Positions 51,118 through 59,363 of a stretch of 64,000 bases of DNA are shown one piece after another; positions within the stretch are counted from its first letter, which is position 1, and each line of letters opens with the position of its first letter. Position numbers and translations under genes: made by a program. Source of the DNA: Nocardia grenadensis NBRC 108939 (lineage in GTDB: Bacteria; Actinomycetota; Actinomycetes; Mycobacteriales; Mycobacteriaceae). Under the pieces are notes generated by a model. That model was not told the DNA's origin and searched no databases. It was given only the letters and a program-made list of their open reading frames with translations. Location: the NCBI RefSeq assembly GCF_001613445.1, contig NZ_BDCJ01000009.1, forward strand, positions 434,001 to 498,000, written 5' to 3'.

Positions 51118-51221
51118 GAGTGAACACTCTCATCGGCGCGGGCGGATGTCAAAATGATGCGCTCAACTGCACACAACAGTGCACAGCAATGTTCGGGATG
51201 GTGTTCGGTTATCCTGAACAC
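51118..51221. promoter_or_regulatory. shared GTGTTC/GAACAC operators in a divergent promoter region
   Basis: GAGTGAACACTC at 51118-51129 overlaps the expected -10 region of the leftward dehydrogenase (TTGACA at 51152-51147 on the minus strand). A 21-bp inverted repeat with arms GTGTTC and GAACAC at 51201-51221 ends one base before the rightward regulator's ATG. A third inverted repeat TGCAC-N6-GTGCA lies at 51168-51183. GAACAC half-sites in both promoters suggest one regulator. Confidence 0.55.
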
Positions 51222-51222
51222 T
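51210..51222 (+). promoter_or_regulatory. -10 box of a probably leaderless regulator transcript
   Basis: TATCCT at 51210-51215 is seven bases before the ATG at 51223, and no ribosome binding site is present. That spacing places transcription start at or next to the A of ATG, the actinobacterial leaderless arrangement. Confidence 0.5.
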
Positions 51223-52122
51223 ATGCCCGACCCGATCACCGACGACCCGGTACCGCCGCATAAGGCGATCCGGGCGGCGCGCCGCCGGGGCGGGTTGTCG
51301 CTCCGCGAGGTCGCGCGGCGCATCGGGGTGAGCCCCGCGACAATGAGCGCGCTGGAGAACGGGCACACCGGCCTCTCGGTGGACCGCCTCACCGATCTGG
51401 CCACCGCCCTCGGCGTTCCCGCGCGGGATCTGCTCGGCGGCTCCGGTGCGGCGCGCCCGGCGGTGCCGGTTGCGCGCGAGACGGCCGCACCGGGGGAGTG
51501 GCGGGAGTTCGGTCCGCCCGGCTTCGATCCGGTACTCACCGCCGCGATCGCTCTGTTCGTGGAGATCGGCTATCACGGCACCACGGTGCGGGCGCTGGCG
51601 CGGCGCGCGGGGACCAGCGTGCCCGGCCTCTACCACCACTACCGCGACAAACAGGAAGTGCTGGTGCGCATCCTCGACCTCACCATGGACGATCTGCACC
51701 GGCGGGTCCGCGGCGCGCGCGCCGAGGGCCGCGACGGCGTGGAGCGGGTGCGGCTGATCGTGGAGGCGCTCGCGCTGTTCCACACCAATCGTCGGGAACT
51801 GGGTTTCATCGGCGCCAGCGAGATGCGCAGCCTGCTGCCCGCCGACCGTGCCCGGATCGCCGGCTCGCGCCGCGAACTCCAGCGGATCCTCGACGACGAG
51901 ATCGCCGCGGCCGCCGCCGCGGGTGGTCTCACCACCCCGCACCCGCGGGCGGCGGGGCGGGCGGTCGCCACCATGTGCACCGGGATCGCCCAGTGGTATC
52001 GGGAGGGCGGCGGCGCCACCGCGGAGCAGATCGCGGCCGAGTACGGGGAATTGGTCCTCGATATGCTCGGCGCCGCGGCGCGGCCCGGCGGATCCACCGC
52101 GCCCCGCCCGCCGATACCGTGA
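51223..52122 (+). CDS. XRE-TetR fusion regulator, copy 2
   Basis: This 299-residue paralogue of the protein at 35474 has an XRE helix-turn-helix (LSLREVARRIGVSPATMSAL near residue 28) followed by a linker and a TetR module (FVEIGYHGTTVRALARRAGT, SVPGLYHHYRDKQEVLV near 110). Its C-terminal domain carries the shared FHTNRRELGFIGASEMRSL. The ATG at 51223 lies against a palindrome and appears leaderless. Like copy 1, it stands beside an ACAD11-like dehydrogenase (here intact), which it probably represses. Confidence 0.88.
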   Translation: MPDPITDDPVPPHKAIRAARRRGGLSLREVARRIGVSPATMSALENGHTGLSVDRLTDLATALGVPARDLLGGSGAARPAVPVARETAAPGEWREFGPPGFDPVLTAAIALFVEIGYHGTTVRALARRAGTSVPGLYHHYRDKQEVLVRILDLTMDDLHRRVRGARAEGRDGVERVRLIVEALALFHTNRRELGFIGASEMRSLLPADRARIAGSRRELQRILDDEIAAAAAAGGLTTPHPRAAGRAVATMCTGIAQWYREGGGATAEQIAAEYGELVLDMLGAAARPGGSTAPRPPIP

Positions 52123-52224
52123 CCACGCGCTGCGCTTCGCCTCCGACCGCGTGGTACGCCACCGTCGTGCACGCCGGATCCGGCGGACGGGTGACCGGCC
52201 GGATCGCCTCGCGCCCGGCCGAAG

Positions 52225-52705
52225 CGTTTCCGCGAGGCTTCCGCGTGCGCCCCCGGCGCAGCGCGGCCGGCAGGCTGTCGCCGAGGACGGTGCCGATCAC
52301 CGCGCCCTCCACCATGTTCTCGGCCGAGTCCAGTCCGGCGAGGGCCCCGATATCGGCGGCTGCCGGCCGCGCTCCGCGGCCACCTCGTCGATCCGGCGCG
52401 CGGCCCATTCTCGGTCGGCCGCGGAGACGGTTTCGCAGGGCGCGACCGGTAGGCCCGGCTGGGCGGTGAGTACGTCGTGCAGTGAGCTACCCGGTTCGTC
52501 GATCGCGGTGAGGACGTCGCGCACGGCGGCCACCGAGAGTCCGGCCACCTCGGTGAGTGCCCGGACGAGCGCGAGCCGCCGCACATGCGCCGAACCGTAG
52601 CGGGCTTGGTTGGGCTGGTCGGTTCGCCGGGCGGCAGGAGTCCTTCGCGCTGGTAGTACTGGACGATCGCGACGCCCGACTCCCGGCGCAGTTCGCCATC
52701 CGCAT
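52225..52705 (-). pseudogene. MerR-family regulator, multiply frameshifted
   Basis: Pieces of a MerR regulator occur in order in three frames: the start MRMA at 52705, then ELRRESGVAIVQYYQREGLL with PPGEPTSP, then RYGSAHVRRLALVRALTEVA with GLSVAAVRDVLTAID, and finally ENMVEGAVIGTVLGDSLPAA. Single-base deletions account for the first two shifts (near 52690 and 52609). Part of the effector region before the last piece is also missing. Confidence 0.8.
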
Positions 52706-52746
52706 CCGCTGCCGCCTCTTCGCTCGCGTCGTCCCGGGGTCCGATC

Positions 52747-52842
52747 ATGTCAGCCGTCGTCCCGGCCCGGTGGCCTGGTCGTGGCTCAGGTGGGTGGCAG
52801 CTCTGCCACTCGCGGGGCGGCCGCGCGAACCGCTGCCGCTGA
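52747..52842 (+). CDS. possible 31-aa Cys-containing leader peptide
   Basis: The ATG at 52747 opens a 31-codon frame MSAVVPARWPGRGSGG then WQLCHSRGGRANRCR. It lies about 175 bp before the transporter operon. A perfect 7-bp hairpin (GTGGCAG-CT-CTGCCAC, 52794-52809) covers the first Cys codon. Short Cys-rich leader peptides precede sulfur genes in actinobacteria, but this one lacks their usual wording, so the call is speculative. Confidence 0.25.
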   Translation: MSAVVPARWPGRGSGGWQLCHSRGGRANRCR

Positions 52843-52894
52843 CCGGACATTTCCGAGGCGGCCGGGCAGGAAGGTTTGGATTCAGAGTGATCGA

Positions 52895-52916
52895 GACCGG
52901 CGACGGCACGCCGGTC
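52895..52916. promoter_or_regulatory. hairpin in the transporter leader region
   Basis: Perfect 8-bp arms GACCGGCG and CGCCGGTC enclose a 6-base loop, about 100 bp upstream of the lipoprotein gene. It could be an attenuator, or a terminator for whatever lies to the left. It does not match a riboswitch class that I recognise. Confidence 0.35.
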
Positions 52917-53017
52917 GCTCCTTAACGTCTTGTCCAGCATCCGGGAGTCCGCCGCGGGCGGCACCGGCCCGACGATGCCGCGGCCGGTCCCCGGCGCGGT
53001 GCGATCCGGAGAACTCG

Positions 53018-54625
53018 ATGAAACGACCCGTTGCCCTGTTCGGGGTAGCCGCCGCGACGTTCGCCCTCGCGGCGTGTGGAGGCGGGGTGACCCAGACCGG
53101 TGTCAGCGGTCCGCCGCAGCCCGGCGGAACCCTGCGGTACGGCCTCTCCCAAGCGCCGACCTGCTCCGATCCGGCGCAGGGCGGTACCAACCAGACGATC
53201 TACGTCAGCCGTCAGATCGCCGACTCGCTCACCGATCAGGACCCGAGGACCGGCGAGATCCGGCCGTGGCTGGCCGAGCGCTGGGAGGTGAGCCCGGACG
53301 CGCGCACCTTCACGTTCCATCTCCGCGACGGGGTGACCTTCAGCGACGGCACCGCGCTGACGGCGGAATCCGTCCGTGGCACGCTCGATTCCATCGTGCA
53401 CGTCCTGGGTGGCGCCAAAGCACCACTGGCCGCCACCTACCTCGCCGGCTACACCGGTACCGATGTGGTGGACGCGCACACCGCGCGGGTGCGCTTCGGC
53501 ACCCCGAATGCGCAGTTCCTGCAGGCGACCTCGACCCCGCAGCTGGGCATCCTCGCTGCCGCCACCACCGCGAAAGAGGCCGAACAGCGCTGCCTCGGCG
53601 ATACCGTCGGCAGCGGTCCGTTCACCTACGCCGAGTACCGTCAGGGTGATTCGGTGACGCTCGAAAAGCGTGCCGGATACGGCTGGGGCTCGGCGGTATT
53701 CGCGCACCAGGGTGAGGCCTATCTCGACCGGATCGAATTCACGGTGGTTCCGGAATCCGGGGTTCGCACAGGCAGTCTGGTATCCGGTCAGCTGGACGCG
53801 ACCAGCGACGCCCTGCCCCAGGACGTGCCGCAGATCGAAGCCGCGGGCGGACAGGTGGCCACCGCCGCCAACCCCGGGATCACCTTCGGTCTGCAACCGA
53901 ATGTGACGAGGGGCCCGCTGCGCGACCGCGCGGTACGCACCGCGCTGCTGTCCGCGGTCGACCGGCAGGAACTCGTCGATACGGTGCTGGGCCCGCAGTT
54001 CCGGCCCGCGACCGGCCCCCTGGCCCATACGACGCCCGGCTACATCGATCTGAGCGGGGAGCTCGGCTTCGATATCGACGCGGCGAAGCGGGCGCTGGAC
54101 GCGGCGGGCTGGGTCCCGGGCGGCGACGGTATCCGCGCCAAGAACGGGGAACGGTTGTCGTTCGGGGTGCTGTTCAGCGCGGCATTCGCCGGCAACCAGG
54201 CAATTCTGGAACTCCTTCAACAGCAACTGCGGGGGGCGGGTGTGGAGTTGCGGCTGGAACCGGCCGCGATCGCCGACTACACCGTGCGGCAGAACACCAA
54301 GGATTTCGACACGATCTACTACAACGTGACCCGCGCCGACGGCGATATCCTGCGCACCAATTTCGGTCTGGATGCCCGGAACCTGAACGACCGCGGCGCG
54401 ATCCCGCAGCTCGACGCTGCGCTGTCCGGCCAGCTGGCCACCGTCGACAGGGCGCAGCGGGGCCGGCTGATCGAGCAGGCGCAGCGGCTGCTGCTCGACG
54501 AGGGGCTGTGGATCCCGACCATCGAACTCGCCCAGGCCATCGGGGTCGCGAACACGGTGCAGGGTTTGACCTTCGAGGCGTCGGCACGACTGCAGTTCTA
54601 CGACACCTGGTTGAGCGGCCGATGA
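53018..54625 (+). CDS. Opp/Dpp-type ABC substrate-binding lipoprotein
   Basis: This 535-residue family 5 solute-binding protein has a lipoprotein signal (MKRPVALFGVAAATFALA then lipobox AAC, Cys near residue 20). Family landmarks are LAERWEVSPDARTFTFHLRD near residue 85, FSDGTALTAESVRGTL near 108, a central GITFGLQPNVTRGPLRDRAV near 290 and the C-terminal WIPTIELAQAIGVANTVQGL. The ATG at 53018 follows GGAGAACTCG. It is the first gene of an operon reaching 61849. Its ligand is unknown; the monooxygenases downstream suggest an organosulfur or other heteroatom compound instead of a peptide. Confidence 0.92.
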   Translation: MKRPVALFGVAAATFALAACGGGVTQTGVSGPPQPGGTLRYGLSQAPTCSDPAQGGTNQTIYVSRQIADSLTDQDPRTGEIRPWLAERWEVSPDARTFTFHLRDGVTFSDGTALTAESVRGTLDSIVHVLGGAKAPLAATYLAGYTGTDVVDAHTARVRFGTPNAQFLQATSTPQLGILAAATTAKEAEQRCLGDTVGSGPFTYAEYRQGDSVTLEKRAGYGWGSAVFAHQGEAYLDRIEFTVVPESGVRTGSLVSGQLDATSDALPQDVPQIEAAGGQVATAANPGITFGLQPNVTRGPLRDRAVRTALLSAVDRQELVDTVLGPQFRPATGPLAHTTPGYIDLSGELGFDIDAAKRALDAAGWVPGGDGIRAKNGERLSFGVLFSAAFAGNQAILELLQQQLRGAGVELRLEPAAIADYTVRQNTKDFDTIYYNVTRADGDILRTNFGLDARNLNDRGAIPQLDAALSGQLATVDRAQRGRLIEQAQRLLLDEGLWIPTIELAQAIGVANTVQGLTFEASARLQFYDTWLSGR

Positions 54626-55590
54626 CCACGCTGACCCGTTATGTGCTGCTGCGTGTACTCCAGGCGGCCGGCGTGCTGTGGGCGGCGTTCACTCTGTCCT
54701 TCGCGGTGCTGTACCTGCTTCCCGCCGATCCGGTGCAGCTCGCTGTGGACGCCAACCCCGGCACCCCGGTCGACGCCGCCGCGGTCGCCGAACTGCAGGC
54801 CCGGTACGGGCTGGACAAACCGGTGTGGGAGCAGTATTCCACCGCGCTGATCCACGCGGTGCGCGGTGACCTGGGGCATTCGCTGAGTACCGGGCAGACC
54901 GTCGTCGAGGCCATCGGGGAAGCACTGCCCTCCACCCTGGCGCTGGCCGGTACGACGCTGGTGCTCGCCGTGGTGTTCGGCGCCACCCTCGCGCTGGCCG
55001 CCGCCTATACCGAACGCACCCGGTTGCGCGATCTGCTGACCGCGCTGCCGCCGGTCGGGGCGGCCATGCCCACCTTCTGGGTCGGATTGATCCTGCTGCA
55101 TCTGTTCTCGTTCCAGTTGCGTTTGGTGCCCGCGTTCGGCGGTACCGGGTTCAGCGGGACGATCCTGCCGGCGATCACCCTCGCCGTGCCAGTGGGCGCG
55201 GTGATCGCGCAGGTGCTCTACACCAACCTGATCGCCACCTGGAATCAGCCGTTCGTGGCGGTCGCCTTCGCCAAGGGCGCGTCCCGCGCCTGGGTGCAGC
55301 GGCGGCATGTACTGCGCGCGGCGGTCGGACCGGCACTCACCATCGCGGGAGTCTGGGTGGGCACGGTGCTCGCCGGGTCGGTGATCGTGGAAACGGTGTT
55401 CGCGCGCGCCGGTGTCGGTCGGCTGACCCAGACCGCGGTGCTGAACCAGGACATTCCGGTCGTGCAGGGCATCGTGGTGTTCGGCGCGGCGGTGTACGTG
55501 CTGGTGAACCTGCTGGTGGATCTGGTGTATCCGCTGGTGGACGCGCGGGTGGTGGACGGGTTCCGCGGGAAGGAGACGGTCCGTGTCTGA
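54622..55590 (+). CDS. ABC transporter permease (DppB-like)
   Basis: This 322-residue permease has an N-terminal membrane helix (YVLLRVLQAAGVLWAAFTLS), the DppB-type GLDKPVWEQYSTAL region and the coupling segment AFAKGASRAWVQRRHVLRAA near residue 215. About six membrane helices are predicted. The ATG at 54622 overlaps the lipoprotein stop as ATGA. It pairs with the DppC-like protein that follows. Confidence 0.92.
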   Translation: MTTLTRYVLLRVLQAAGVLWAAFTLSFAVLYLLPADPVQLAVDANPGTPVDAAAVAELQARYGLDKPVWEQYSTALIHAVRGDLGHSLSTGQTVVEAIGEALPSTLALAGTTLVLAVVFGATLALAAAYTERTRLRDLLTALPPVGAAMPTFWVGLILLHLFSFQLRLVPAFGGTGFSGTILPAITLAVPVGAVIAQVLYTNLIATWNQPFVAVAFAKGASRAWVQRRHVLRAAVGPALTIAGVWVGTVLAGSVIVETVFARAGVGRLTQTAVLNQDIPVVQGIVVFGAAVYVLVNLLVDLVYPLVDARVVDGFRGKETVRV

Positions 55591-56440
55591 GGTTCGCGAA
55601 CTCATCGCACCGCCGCGCGAGAAGGCCCGGACACCGCGCCGCGGGCGGACCACGGCCGGGGTGGTGTTCGCCGGGGCGGTGCTGGTCCTGGTACTCGGCT
55701 GGGCGACCGTGCCCGCCCTGTTCACCCGGGGCGACCCGCTGACCGGTGTACCGAGCGAGAAGTTCCGCGGCCCGAGTCCGCAGCACTGGTTCGGCACCGA
55801 CAATCTGGGTCGTGACCTCTACACCCGAGTCGTGCACGCGGCCGCGCTGTCGCTGACCGCGACCGTGCTCGCCGTGGCGATCGGGCTGGTGGCCGGGTCG
55901 CTGCTCGGGGTGGTGTCGGGTGTGGTGGGCGGAACCTTGGACAGCTTCGTCATGCGTGGTGTGGATGTGCTGCTGTCGATTCCGGAACTGCTGGTCTCGC
56001 TGGCCCTGGTGACGGTGCTCGGTTTCGGCACCGGCAATGTCGCGCTCGCCGTCGGTGTCGCGCTCATCGCACGGTTCGCCCGGGTGATGCGCGCCGAGGT
56101 GCTGCGGGTACGGCAGGCGCCGTACGTGGAGGCCGCCCGCGCCTGCGGGGTGCGCTGGTACGGGGTGCTCTTCCGGCACGTCCTGCGCAATTCCTGCGCC
56201 CCGGTCGCCGCGCTGGCCGCCGTCGAGTTCGGTCTCGCCGTGCTGGCCGTGTCGTCGCTGAGCTTCCTCGGCTACGGTGCCGCGCCACCGACGCCGGAAT
56301 GGGGATCGCTGATCTCGGAGGGACGCAATTATCTCGCCACCGCCTGGTGGCTGACCACGTTACCCGGCCTGGTCATCGTCGCGGTGGTGCTCGCCACCCA
56401 GCGCCTCGGCCGGGCCTTCGCCCAGGAGGGACTGCGGTGA
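55583..56440 (+). CDS. ABC transporter permease (DppC-like)
   Basis: This 285-residue permease has the DppC hallmark FGTDNLGRDLYTRVVHAA near residue 72 and the coupling segment EAARACGVRWYGVLFRHVLR near 185. It ends TQRLGRAFAQEGLR. The GTG at 55583 overlaps the end of the previous gene by 8 bp, so translation is coupled. Confidence 0.92.
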   Translation: MSEVRELIAPPREKARTPRRGRTTAGVVFAGAVLVLVLGWATVPALFTRGDPLTGVPSEKFRGPSPQHWFGTDNLGRDLYTRVVHAAALSLTATVLAVAIGLVAGSLLGVVSGVVGGTLDSFVMRGVDVLLSIPELLVSLALVTVLGFGTGNVALAVGVALIARFARVMRAEVLRVRQAPYVEAARACGVRWYGVLFRHVLRNSCAPVAALAAVEFGLAVLAVSSLSFLGYGAAPPTPEWGSLISEGRNYLATAWWLTTLPGLVIVAVVLATQRLGRAFAQEGLR

Positions 56441-56649
56441 CACGTCCAGAAGTCGTCCGTGCCCGGACCGATCACCCCGCCGCCCGCATGTGGACCGGCC
56501 ACGAAGCGGCACCCGCCGGACCGGAAGCCGGTGATCCGCTGGTGGCCGCGGCGCGCCGGATTCGCGGATTCCTGCGCGCCGGCCGGCGGTTCCAGGCCGG
56601 ACTGGCCGAACAGCAGCCGCGACTCTTCCTGACCGGGTGGTCGCTGTGA
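56437..56649 (+). CDS. 70-aa unknown protein coupled inside the transporter operon
   Basis: The GTG at 56437 overlaps the DppC-like stop as GTGA, and its own stop overlaps the next gene's GTG at 56646 in the same way. The frame reads VTRPEVVRARTDHPAARMWT and ends RIRGFLRAGRRFQAGLAEQQ, PRLFLTGWSL. It is basic and soluble, with a likely C-terminal amphipathic helix. No family is recognised. Coupling on both sides argues that it is a genuine gene, perhaps a small ABC-associated factor. Confidence 0.6.
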   Translation: MTRPEVVRARTDHPAARMWTGHEAAPAGPEAGDPLVAAARRIRGFLRAGRRFQAGLAEQQPRLFLTGWSL

Positions 56650-58274
56650 GCGCGACCGGGGGCCCGCTGCTACAGGTCGAGGATCTGGTGGTCGAATACC
56701 GTACCGCCGCGGCGTCGACCACCGCGGTCGACGGAATATCCCTCACGATCTGCACCGGGGAGACGGTCGCGGTGGTCGGGGAGTCCGGGTCGGGTAAATC
56801 CAGCCTGGCCCACGCGGTGATCGGGCTGTTGAGCGGTGCCGGAGCGATCACCGCCGGTAGGGTGACCTTCGCCGGAGAGCGGCTCGACCGGCTACCGGCC
56901 CGCGGATGGCAGCGGATCCGCGGCGCCCGGATCGGTTTCGTACCGCAGGATCCCGCGGTTTCGCTGAACCCGGTGCTGCGCATCGGTGACCAGGTCGCCG
57001 AAACGTTGCGGATCCACGGCCGCGCGGACCGGCGTACCGCCCGGGCCGAGGCGATCCGGATCCTGACCGAGGCCGGAATCGATCGCCCGGCCCTGCGGGC
57101 CCGGCAGTTCCCGCAGGATCTGTCGGGCGGCCAGCGCCAGCGGATACTGATCGGGATCGCTTTGGCCTGCGGTCCGAGCCTGGTCATCGCCGACGAACCG
57201 ACCAGCGCGCTCGATGTCACCGTACAGCGGCGGATCCTCGACCATCTGGCCGGCCGCACCGCCGAATCGGGTACCGCGGTCCTGCTGATCACCCACGACC
57301 TCGGTGTCGCCGCCGACCGCGCCGACCGGATCGTGGTGATGCGGCACGGCCGGATCGTGGAATCCGGCACGGCCGCCGAAGTGTTCACCGAGCCGCGACA
57401 CGAGTACACCCGCCGGCTGCTGGCCGCCGCCTCGGGAACGGGCCGGCCGCGCCGTCCCGAACGTGCCTCCGCCGTCAGACCGCTGTTGTCGGCTCACGGC
57501 CTGCACAAATCCTTCCGGGCGGCGCGCGGCACCACGCTCGCGGCCGTCACCGATGTCTCGTTGACCGTCGGCCGCGGCGAAACCCTGGCGATCGTCGGTG
57601 AATCCGGCTCCGGCAAGTCCACAACCGCGCGGATCATCGCCCGGCTGGAGCGACCCGACCACGGCACCGTGGAATTCGACGGCACCGATATCGGCGGGTT
57701 GCGCGGGGCCCGGCTGCGCGAGTGGCGGCGGCGCGTTCAGATCGTGTATCAGAACCCGTACGCCTCGCTGAACCCGAAACTGACCGTCGGCGCCATCGTC
57801 GCCGAACCGCTGCGGGCCTTCGGGGTCGGTGACCGATCGACCCGCGGCGAGCGGGTCGCCGAACTGATCGACCAGGTCGCGCTGCCCGTCTCCGCCGCGC
57901 AACGCCGCCCGGCCGAACTGTCGGGTGGGCAGCGCCAGCGGGTGGCCATCGCCCGCGCCCTGGCCCTGCGCCCGGATCTGGTGATCCTCGACGAACCGGT
58001 GTCCGCGCTGGATGTCTCGGTGCAGGAACAGATCCTGGACCTGCTCGACACGCTGCAGACCGAACTGTCGCTGAGCTACCTGCTCGTATCCCACGACCTC
58101 GCGGTGGTCCGCGGGATGAGCGATCGGGTGGCGGTTATGCGGGAGGGCCGCATTGTGGAGACGGGCCCGACCGCGGAGATCTTCGAAACGCCGCGCCACG
58201 AGTTCACCCGGGAACTGCTGCTGGCGGTCCCGGGGGGCGCGCGCCGGCACCGGCCGAGAGAAAGGACCGCCTGA
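56646..58274 (+). CDS. fused double ABC ATPase (DppD-DppF-like)
   Basis: This 542-residue protein has two complete ATPase modules. The first has Walker A GESGSGKSS near residue 44, signature LSGGQRQR near 160 and Walker B-type LVIADEPTSALD. The second has GESGSGKST near 320, LSGGQRQR near 425 and LVILDEPVSALD. One polypeptide thus supplies both ATPases of the Opp/Dpp importer. The GTG at 56646 overlaps the 70-aa gene's stop; another GTG at 56637 is possible. The stop overlaps the next ATG. Confidence 0.93.
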   Translation: MSATGGPLLQVEDLVVEYRTAAASTTAVDGISLTICTGETVAVVGESGSGKSSLAHAVIGLLSGAGAITAGRVTFAGERLDRLPARGWQRIRGARIGFVPQDPAVSLNPVLRIGDQVAETLRIHGRADRRTARAEAIRILTEAGIDRPALRARQFPQDLSGGQRQRILIGIALACGPSLVIADEPTSALDVTVQRRILDHLAGRTAESGTAVLLITHDLGVAADRADRIVVMRHGRIVESGTAAEVFTEPRHEYTRRLLAAASGTGRPRRPERASAVRPLLSAHGLHKSFRAARGTTLAAVTDVSLTVGRGETLAIVGESGSGKSTTARIIARLERPDHGTVEFDGTDIGGLRGARLREWRRRVQIVYQNPYASLNPKLTVGAIVAEPLRAFGVGDRSTRGERVAELIDQVALPVSAAQRRPAELSGGQRQRVAIARALALRPDLVILDEPVSALDVSVQEQILDLLDTLQTELSLSYLLVSHDLAVVRGMSDRVAVMREGRIVETGPTAEIFETPRHEFTRELLLAVPGGARRHRPRERTA

Positions 58275-59362
58275 TGACGCAGGTGTCGCCCCTGCTGTTC
58301 GCCGTCGAATTAGTGGGTACCGGAGTGCATCCCGCGTCCTGGCGGCGCCCGGACTCGCGGGCCGAGGACCTCTTCACCGCCGGGTACTGGGTCGACGCGG
58401 CGGCCGCCGTGGACCGGGCCGGCCTGGATCTGGTCTTCCTGCCGGATTCGTTCACCCTGCAATCGGACGGTGCGCGGGGACGCCTCGAGGCGGTCGGTAT
58501 CGCCGCCCGGGTCGCGACGTCCACCACCCGGCTCGGCGTGATCCCGCAGGCCCCGGTCACCCATACCGAACCGTTCCATCTGTCCAAGGCCATCGCGAGC
58601 CTCGACTACGCGACCTCCGGCCGGGCGGGCTGGGAGGTGACGGTATCGCCGGGCGCCGAGCAGGCCCGCCTGTTCGGCCGTAAAGCCGAGCAGTCCGAGG
58701 ATTCGCTGTGGCACGAAGCCGGCGAGGCGATCGAGGTGGTCACCCGGTTGTGGGACAGCTGGGAAGACGACGCGGAGATTCGGGACGGCGCCACAGGCCG
58801 GTTCATCGATCGCGACAAACTGCACTACATCGATTTCGCCGGAGACAACTTCTCGGTGAAGGGCCCGTCGATCACCCCGCGTCCGCCCCAGGGGCAGCCG
58901 CTGATCGCGGTGCGCGCCTCCGGTCCGCTCGCGACCCGGACGGCGGTGCGGTACGCCGATCTCATCCGGATCACCGCCCCGGATCCGGCCACGGCCGCGG
59001 AGACCCGGTCGGTCCTGCGCTCCGCGGTGGCTGCGTCCGGTCGCGATCCCGGGCAGGTGCGGGTGCTGCTCGATCTCGAGGTCCATCTCGCGCCGACGGC
59101 GGCACTGGCCGCGCGGGAGGTGGCCGAACTGGAGGAGTGGACCGCCACCGCCGGTCCGGACGGTCTGCGCCATGTGGGGACTACCGACACCTTGCAGGAG
59201 CTGGCCGAGCAGGTGCGGCGGGAATGCGCCGCGGACGGGATCGTGCTTCGACCACTGGCCCTCGTCCCGTTTCTGGACCGGCTCCCGGCGCCGCTGACCA
59301 CCCTGCGCGGCAGGCTCGGCCTGCCGCGTCCGCACAACCGCTACGCGACCGAACGGGGCTGA
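58274..59362 (+). CDS. LLM-class flavin-dependent monooxygenase 1
   Basis: The 362-residue protein is a luciferase-like FMNH2-dependent monooxygenase. It has an N-terminal barrel (AAAAVDRAGLDLVFLPDSFT), the family TSTTRLGVIPQAPVTHTEPF near residue 78 and DYATSGRAGWEVTVSPGAEQ near 115, typical of the NtaA/SnaA/DszA side of the family. The start ATG overlaps the ATPase stop by one base. It needs reduced flavin from a reductase not seen in this window. Related enzymes attack alkanesulfonates, sulfones, nitrilotriacetate or EDTA. Confidence 0.9.
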   Translation: MTQVSPLLFAVELVGTGVHPASWRRPDSRAEDLFTAGYWVDAAAAVDRAGLDLVFLPDSFTLQSDGARGRLEAVGIAARVATSTTRLGVIPQAPVTHTEPFHLSKAIASLDYATSGRAGWEVTVSPGAEQARLFGRKAEQSEDSLWHEAGEAIEVVTRLWDSWEDDAEIRDGATGRFIDRDKLHYIDFAGDNFSVKGPSITPRPPQGQPLIAVRASGPLATRTAVRYADLIRITAPDPATAAETRSVLRSAVAASGRDPGQVRVLLDLEVHLAPTAALAAREVAELEEWTATAGPDGLRHVGTTDTLQELAEQVRRECAADGIVLRPLALVPFLDRLPAPLTTLRGRLGLPRPHNRYATERG

Positions 59363-59363
59363 T

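Noticed and set aside
52895..52916. SAM or cobalamin riboswitch before the importer operon
   Set aside because: Only an isolated hairpin is present; the conserved core sequences of known classes were not recognised.
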